Origin: an uncultured Clostridia bacterium
Lineage (GTDB): Bacteria > Bacillota > Clostridia > Oscillospirales > Ruminococcaceae
Reading direction: 5' to 3'
DNA length: 8,395 bases
Assembly (NCBI GenBank): GCA_945931735.1
Contig: CAMEPN010000059.1
Location: forward strand, 1 to 8,395
Part shown: in pieces, positions 4,700-8,395 of the stretch
Position numbering within the stretch: position 1 is the stretch's first letter
Layout: each line of letters starts with the position of its first letter
Translations under genes and position numbers: made by a program
Notes under the pieces: model-generated
Seen by the model: only the letters and a program-made list of their open reading frames with translations
Database searches by the model: none
Told to the model about the DNA's origin: nothing

Positions 4700-5584
4700 A
4701 TGGAAAGATCAGACAGATTCATACCCAAAGAACCGGAATATAGCTTTGACCGTGTAATTATCTCACAGAGAACACGGGACAGAATTATGGAGGCTCTGAA
4801 CCTGATTAGCTTCAGAAGAAAGGTTTTCGATGAGTGGGGGTTACGGGTAATTGAACCACATCCATCGTCAGCACTGAATTTCTACGGGAAATCAGGCGTC
4901 GGAAAGAGCATGGCTGCTGAAGCAGTAGCTGATATGCTCGGAAAGAAAATTCTGCGGGTAACATACGCCGACATTGAAAGCAAGTATCAGGGAGAAGGCT
5001 CAAAAAATGTTGACGCTGCATTTGAGGCAGCTGGGAAAGATAACGCCGTTCTATTCATTGATGAGGCAGACTCGCTGTTGTCAAAAAGATTGTCAGAAGT
5101 AACCTCTGGAGCAGACCAATCGGTCAACGCTCTTCGCAGTCAGCTTTTGAAAAATCTTGATAGGTTCGAGGGCATAGTAATATTTGCAACAAATCTTGTC
5201 ATCAGCTATGACAACGCTTTTCTGACAAGACTTATCAGCGTAGAGTTTGAAAGTCCGGATGCCGAAGCCCGGAAGAAAATCTGGGCAGTTCATTTGCGCT
5301 CCACAGAAACATCCGAACTAAAAATACCGTTAGCGGATGATGTTGATATATCTGAGTTAGCGGAAAAGTATGACTTTTGCGGTAGAGAAATCAAGCGGGC
5401 AGTTATCTCTGCCTGTATCTGTTCTGCCTCAGAAAACCGCCCTTGCGTAACACAGAGTATGTTGACAAAAGCCTGTGAAGCAATAGTGTCGGAAGGACAG
5501 GATTTGCGCAGAGCAACCGATTATTCCGCTCCCGATAATGCAATAAAAAGTGTTGTCGGGGAGTGTCTCCAAAAGCACACATAA
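4700..5584 (+). CDS. AAA+ ATPase (Cdc48/Vps4-like single AAA domain), third gene of operon
   Basis: A 294-aa ATPase with one AAA+ module. Walker A is GKSGVGKS (63-70) and Walker B is VLFIDEAD (117-124). Sensor 1 Asn165 is in FATN, and Arg177 in AFLTRL is the likely arginine finger. The pore-loop segment SKYQGEGSKN (94-103) follows the SKYxGES pattern of the Cdc48, Vps4 and spastin group; Tyr96 would grip a substrate. The lid has CGREIKRAV (227-235), like the SGxxI sensor 2 region of that group. There is no zinc-protease motif (HEXXH), so this should be an unfoldase or remodeller and not an FtsH protease. The N-terminal about 55 residues are short. I chose ATG 4700, one base after the previous stop; an ATG at 4673 would overlap that gene. 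A small hairpin (5602-5617) and a strong one (5645-5677) follow. Substrate unknown; the two preceding small proteins are the obvious candidates. Confidence 0.88.
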   Translation: MERSDRFIPKEPEYSFDRVIISQRTRDRIMEALNLISFRRKVFDEWGLRVIEPHPSSALNFYGKSGVGKSMAAEAVADMLGKKILRVTYADIESKYQGEGSKNVDAAFEAAGKDNAVLFIDEADSLLSKRLSEVTSGADQSVNALRSQLLKNLDRFEGIVIFATNLVISYDNAFLTRLISVEFESPDAEARKKIWAVHLRSTETSELKIPLADDVDISELAEKYDFCGREIKRAVISACICSASENRPCVTQSMLTKACEAIVSEGQDLRRATDYSAPDNAIKSVVGECLQKHT

Positions 5585-5644
5585 CTGATAAAAATGTTAT
5601 GAGGCGGATATAAGCCTTTTCAAGTTGATATATAATTATGAATA

Positions 5645-5677
5645 AACACCTCGGAGCAGTGACAGTTCCGAGGTGTT
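5645..5677. terminator. Bidirectional terminator between AAA+ operon and zinc-motif gene
   Basis: AACACCTCGGA (5645-5655) and TCCGAGGTGTT (5667-5677) form a perfect 11-bp stem with an 11-base loop. It lies between two convergent transcripts: 60 bases past the AAA+ stop and about 90 past the end of the minus-strand zinc-motif gene. The minus-strand side (GTGTTTATTC) has the better T tract. Confidence 0.7.
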
Positions 5678-5765
5678 AAGTATGTTTGCCTAACGAAGGA
5701 CATATTATCCCGCTTTTTCGATCAACTTCTAAGAGCCATTTACTCGTCTGCTTTGATAACAATGC

Positions 5766-6014
5766 TTAGCGCACTCTGTCCCATGTGTGATTCTTCGAAC
5801 CACCGCTCCAACCAGAACATTCCCCGCCCTCATACGGCATTGGATTCTGATCATCTTCCGTTGTCATTCCACACTTGCGGCACTTCCAAATGATAATACG
5901 GCTTTCGCTCATAGAGCGCCATGCATGAGAATGCCTGTTTGGTAAACAAGGGGTTCTAGGAGGGGTTGAACTATGACCGATTTCACCACAATAGCCGCAC
6001 TTATACGTTGCCAT
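5766..6014 (-). CDS. Small tandem zinc-motif protein of unknown function
   Basis: An 82-aa protein with two copies of one small metal-binding pattern. Copy 1 has KCGYCG (5-10), Pro18-Pro19, Cys23 and His30-x-Trp32. Copy 2 has KCRKCG (44-49), Pro58/Pro60, Cys66 and His76-x-Trp78. Each copy therefore offers a CxxC pair plus one Cys and one His, as in a zinc ribbon or knuckle, so two zinc ions are likely. No nuclease or other catalytic motif is visible; binding of nucleic acid or protein is possible but not shown. AAGGAG lies seven bases before the ATG (6014), and a perfect-consensus promoter stands upstream. The gene is monocistronic and convergent with the AAA+ operon. The 181-base gap on that side holds only terminator hairpins. 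Confidence 0.8.
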   Translation of the reverse strand: MATYKCGYCGEIGHSSTPPRTPCLPNRHSHAWRSMSESRIIIWKCRKCGMTTEDDQNPMPYEGGECSGWSGGSKNHTWDRVR

Positions 6015-6087
6015 TTAATCACTCCTTTTTTGACACATGAAAGAATATTTCGAATTATAATAAACGATATCCATTTATTACAATTAC

Positions 6088-6116
6088 ATTATATCTCAAA
6101 AATGAGTGTTTGTCAA
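6088..6116 (-). promoter_or_regulatory. Perfect-consensus promoter of the zinc-motif gene
   Basis: On the minus strand TTGACA (6116-6111) and TATAAT (6093-6088) match consensus exactly with the ideal 17-bp spacer; the start site would be near 6081, leaving a leader of about 66 bases. The spacer contains a small dyad, CTCA-TTTT-TGAG, that could be an operator. A promoter this strong for an 82-aa protein suggests high expression unless repressed. Confidence 0.8.
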
Positions 6117-6199
6117 CGGTGAATTCAGTTTACAAGCATTCATTCGCAAAAATTCGCTAAGACAATCCTTTGAATCGGCGTCGTTTTAAACAAACTGAA

Positions 6200-6223
6200 C
6201 ACGGCACTGATGATGTATCCGTG
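6200..6223 (-). terminator. Possible weak terminator after the 573-aa gene
   Basis: CACGG (6200-6204) pairs with CCGTG (6219-6223); on the minus strand it is followed by TTCAGTTTGTTT. It sits 18 bases past the stop of the 573-aa gene. The stem is only 5 bp, so the call is tentative. Nothing else is seen in 6124-6199. Confidence 0.35.
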
Positions 6224-6240
6224 GTTTAGCTTGAATAAAT

Positions 6241-7962
6241 CTAGGGCTGTATATTCGGAAAAAGATAGGAACTGAGGATCATCATGCGTTTCTTCAGCAA
6301 GTTGATCTTATCATTTTTTGAAATATGAACTTTTGGTCCACGGCTCTTAGCGGAAGGTTTATCCTCAGATGTATTTGCAGATGATTTATCATAAAGAGCT
6401 TTTATTGTGTCCCAAGTTGTAATGCCATTATGAAAATCAATTAGAGAATAATTCTCCCTGATAAACTTGTAAATTTCACTGTATTCAGCGTTTGTGAAAG
6501 ATTCTTTATCTTGGACGGGACCAAAGGTAAAGTCAGCTGAAAAGATTTCAAATGCCTTGTTTCGTAGAATTACATATGATTTCATGCGTTGAAAATACTC
6601 ATAATAGTCAAAGGTTGGCTTAGTAGCGCTATCATTGTTATTATCTGTGGAAAAAGTCATATTTGCTCTTTTTGTCTGATTAGTGGAAAGAGCATAATCC
6701 AATAATGCTTTTTCCAACAAAATTGGAGTTAATAACTGGCTTGGATGAGAATATATATGTTGATAAAATTGGGGGTTATTGGTGTGGAATTTAGTTAGAT
6801 AAAACATCTTGTGAACATGCCTCTGAAGAAATGCTGCAGGCGTTGATGTTTGAAGATACACATTGTTTCCCTTTGGCAACGAACTATCTTTTTCTATCAG
6901 TTCCTCCATCTCGTCATGACAGTTATCCCCAGAATTTGCTTGCTTTTGTTGAGTATTCAGTATCTTATATGACGGCGGAAGATTATCAATATCATGTAAA
7001 ATTGATGGGTTCGATTCACACTTTTCCAACAAATAAAGCATGAAGTCTAACCTTTTATACGCTTCTATATGGTGGTAAACCATTGTGTGTTCAAAAGAGC
7101 TCTTTGGATTTCTTTGATCTGCAGGATTAAATAATTCCCTGAATATATTATTCATCCATAAATGCTCAACAAATTCGTTTTTAGTAATATTATTCCCGCT
7201 GCTTTTAAATTGCTTTCTGTATTGCCAGGAAGAAAGAAATCTGTTACCTTGATTAATAAATAACGCAACCCACATTGCCAAATTCTTCTCGCGTTCGGGG
7301 TTTAGATTCAGTAGCGGCTCGAATTTTTCCGAGTATTTATGGGGACTTGTTCCCATTGATCCAATATTTAGCTGAATCTCAGGAGCGGAGCTTCTTTCTT
7401 GCTCTGCGTCAAGGCCGTAATTCATTGATTTCCTTATTGTATCACGAAATGAAACAGAGTCGTTGTATGTGGTGTGTAGCATTTTTCTGTACGGTGATTT
7501 AGTCTCATCGTTAATTTCTTTATCTTTTTTATAAATCATCTCAGCTATGTACATAGCCGCTTCGTTTTCAACCATTTTATCAGTAGTCTTTAAATAATAC
7601 TCATACAGCGCATCAAAAACTAACTGATTGAGCAGAGCCTGCATATATTTGTTTTCTTTAATGAATTGACGGATATTTGTATCCTGAGAGTAGGAAACCA
7701 GGAATTTTTCATAACCCGGGCAAGCTTTGCCAAAATTTGAAAGAGCAATAAAAAGACATTTTTCCATTGCATTAACTAATTCGTTGATAGAAGAGATATG
7801 CTTCATTGGAACAAGGTTTATAGCGCAATCTTCTTGAAGACGGAGTGCAGAAAAATCTACCACATAACTCATTATGGGATATTGGGTAGAGATCGCATAG
7901 ATATCCCATATTCTGCCTTCTTCATCGCTAACGGAAACAAACCTGAAATTTTGCTCTTCCAT
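6241..7962 (-). CDS. Large protein of unknown function (573 aa)
   Basis: I recognise no known family. The ATG at 7962 is supported by GGGAGG ending nine bases upstream and by a good promoter. The protein starts with a short beta-rich part (FRFVSVSDEEGRIWDIYAI, 6-24). Most of the rest reads as helical, with many aromatic and charged residues (for example KAMNYG-like and YHHIEAYKRLDFMLYLLEK-like helices in the middle). A Ser/Lys/Pro-rich linker (about 527-544) leads to a basic C-terminal helix, KINLLKKRMMILSSYLF (552-568), which might bind nucleic acid or membrane. I see no Walker motif, nuclease, methyltransferase or transmembrane signature by eye. The gene is AT-rich compared with the AAA+ operon and far more so than the cellulase, in keeping with acquired DNA. 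The gene upstream on the same strand ends 63 bases before it, so the two may work together. Confidence 0.8.
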   Translation of the reverse strand: MEEQNFRFVSVSDEEGRIWDIYAISTQYPIMSYVVDFSALRLQEDCAINLVPMKHISSINELVNAMEKCLFIALSNFGKACPGYEKFLVSYSQDTNIRQFIKENKYMQALLNQLVFDALYEYYLKTTDKMVENEAAMYIAEMIYKKDKEINDETKSPYRKMLHTTYNDSVSFRDTIRKSMNYGLDAEQERSSAPEIQLNIGSMGTSPHKYSEKFEPLLNLNPEREKNLAMWVALFINQGNRFLSSWQYRKQFKSSGNNITKNEFVEHLWMNNIFRELFNPADQRNPKSSFEHTMVYHHIEAYKRLDFMLYLLEKCESNPSILHDIDNLPPSYKILNTQQKQANSGDNCHDEMEELIEKDSSLPKGNNVYLQTSTPAAFLQRHVHKMFYLTKFHTNNPQFYQHIYSHPSQLLTPILLEKALLDYALSTNQTKRANMTFSTDNNNDSATKPTFDYYEYFQRMKSYVILRNKAFEIFSADFTFGPVQDKESFTNAEYSEIYKFIRENYSLIDFHNGITTWDTIKALYDKSSANTSEDKPSAKSRGPKVHISKNDKINLLKKRMMILSSYLFPNIQP

Positions 7963-8000
7963 AATTATAAGCCTCCCATCAATATTATAGTGTTACTCAT

Positions 8001-8029
8001 AATATATCATTTTTATCGCACATTGTCAA
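8001..8029 (-). promoter_or_regulatory. Promoter of the 573-aa gene, overlapping the upstream stop codon
   Basis: On the minus strand TTGACA (8029-8024) and TATATT (8006-8001) have a 17-bp spacer. The TGA stop of the upstream partial gene (8028-8026) lies inside the -35 box. The 573-aa gene can thus be made alone or by read-through from its neighbour. Confidence 0.72.
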
Positions 8030-8395
8030 TGAATATTCTGATAATGCTGCCCCTTTCCCCTTTTCCCAATTGTAATCGGCGATACTCCAATCATTTCAAA
8101 CGCTTTCAATATCCTGCCCAAACTGCGCGTGTTCATAGCTTTCTGAGCCAGTAGCAGAGACTTTTTCTCAGCAACAAGAGAAACAAACTTAATCATTTTA
8201 CGGCGAAGTCTGATATCATCAATTTTGTGATTGATAATTTCAACGGCTCTCTTTTTCTTGTAGTAGTCTCCCGGTGGAACTATAGAGGTACATATCCTTT
8301 TGAAAATAGAATCTGCTTCTGTTATGATTTCTGCAATCTGTTCCTCGACAGTAGAGTCTTCAACAATGCTTCGAATAGCACGGCAACCGTTGAGC
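8026..8395 (-). CDS. Unknown protein, C-terminal 122 residues only
   Basis: A minus-strand frame open from the right edge (first full codon 8394-8392) to TGA at 8028-8026, with clear coding character but no start in the window; the 5' part lies beyond 8395. The visible part is lysine- and arginine-rich and helical: EEQIAEIITEADSIFKR, then PPGDYYKKKRAVEI, IDDIRLRRKMIKF, and a final segment GRILKAFEMIGVSPITIGKRG before QHYQNIH. The ILKAFEMIGVSPITIGKRGKG part, with a helix, turn and basic tail, hints at a winged-helix-like or other nucleic-acid-binding end, but this is a guess. I do not recognise the family. It is followed after 63 bases by the 573-aa gene, whose promoter overlaps its stop codon. 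Confidence 0.75.
   Translation of the reverse strand, partial: LNGCRAIRSIVEDSTVEEQIAEIITEADSIFKRICTSIVPPGDYYKKKRAVEIINHKIDDIRLRRKMIKFVSLVAEKKSLLLAQKAMNTRSLGRILKAFEMIGVSPITIGKRGKGQHYQNIH

Noticed and set aside
5602..5620. Small GAGGC/GCCTT hairpin followed by TTT right after the AAA+ gene
   Set aside because: Only 4-5 pairs; too weak to call separately when a strong hairpin follows at 5645.
5638..5679. Thirteen-codon frame within the terminator hairpin after the AAA+ gene
   Set aside because: No ribosome binding site, and the sequence is fully explained by the 11-bp stem.
7798..8154. Plus-strand 118-codon frame spanning the 573-aa gene start and the region upstream
   Set aside because: It is antisense to two coding frames and to a clear promoter, with no ribosome binding site.
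1..8395. CRISPR array
   Set aside because: The only regular repeats (20-bp period at 1965-2044) have about 7 conserved bases per unit, far too little for repeats with spacers.

Overview
The window looks like a piece of genome from an anaerobic, gut- or rumen-type Firmicute, possibly Ruminococcus/Oscillospiraceae. This is inferred from a GH5-type cellulase, strong AGGAGG ribosome binding sites, sigma-A-type TTGACA/TATAAT promoters and an AAA_14/DUF4143 ATPase. No phylogenetic marker is present, so the assignment is tentative.

Layout. (1) Positions 2-841 hold the 3' part of a GC-rich GH5 endoglucanase gene. (2) Positions 842-2233 are a debris zone: several hairpins, an ABC-transporter ATPase gene cut off after about 19 codons (1162-1299), a 196-codon frame just upstream of it that looks 5'-truncated (1301-1891), and a 20-bp-period repeat array with a 12-bp inverted repeat that resembles the end of an IS21-type element (1965-2057). 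(3) Positions 2234-2284 are the 3' half of a tRNA-Gln(UUG) on the minus strand: anticodon arm, variable loop, T arm and CCA, with no D arm or 5' acceptor strand. It is followed on the minus strand by two tandem terminators. This is the expected scar of an element integrated into a tRNA gene and implies that the accessory element lies to the right of 2284. (4) Positions 2285-8395 are then accessory cargo: an AAA_14/DUF4143 ATPase (minus), a compact three-gene plus-strand operon (soluble 120-aa protein, 113-aa single-pass membrane protein, 294-aa AAA+ ATPase), an 82-aa tandem zinc-motif protein (minus), a 573-aa protein of unknown function (minus) and the 3' end of another unknown gene running off the right edge (minus).

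The best candidate for an undescribed system is the three-gene operon at 3982-5584. Its two small proteins look unrelated over most of their length. They end, however, in nearly the same tail, an acidic EET/DEET stretch, then Asp-Gly, four aliphatic residues, Gly and one charged residue. They sit directly ahead of a Cdc48/Vps4-like AAA+ ATPase with no protease domain. A shared C-terminal tail beside an AAA+ motor suggests a recruitment or threading signal. Substrate and function are not visible in the sequence.

Most accessory genes carry their own recognisable promoter (TTGACA with 16-17 bp spacers). The exception is the three-gene operon, whose leader holds a strong terminator hairpin and a 20-bp-period direct repeat but no promoter I can defend.
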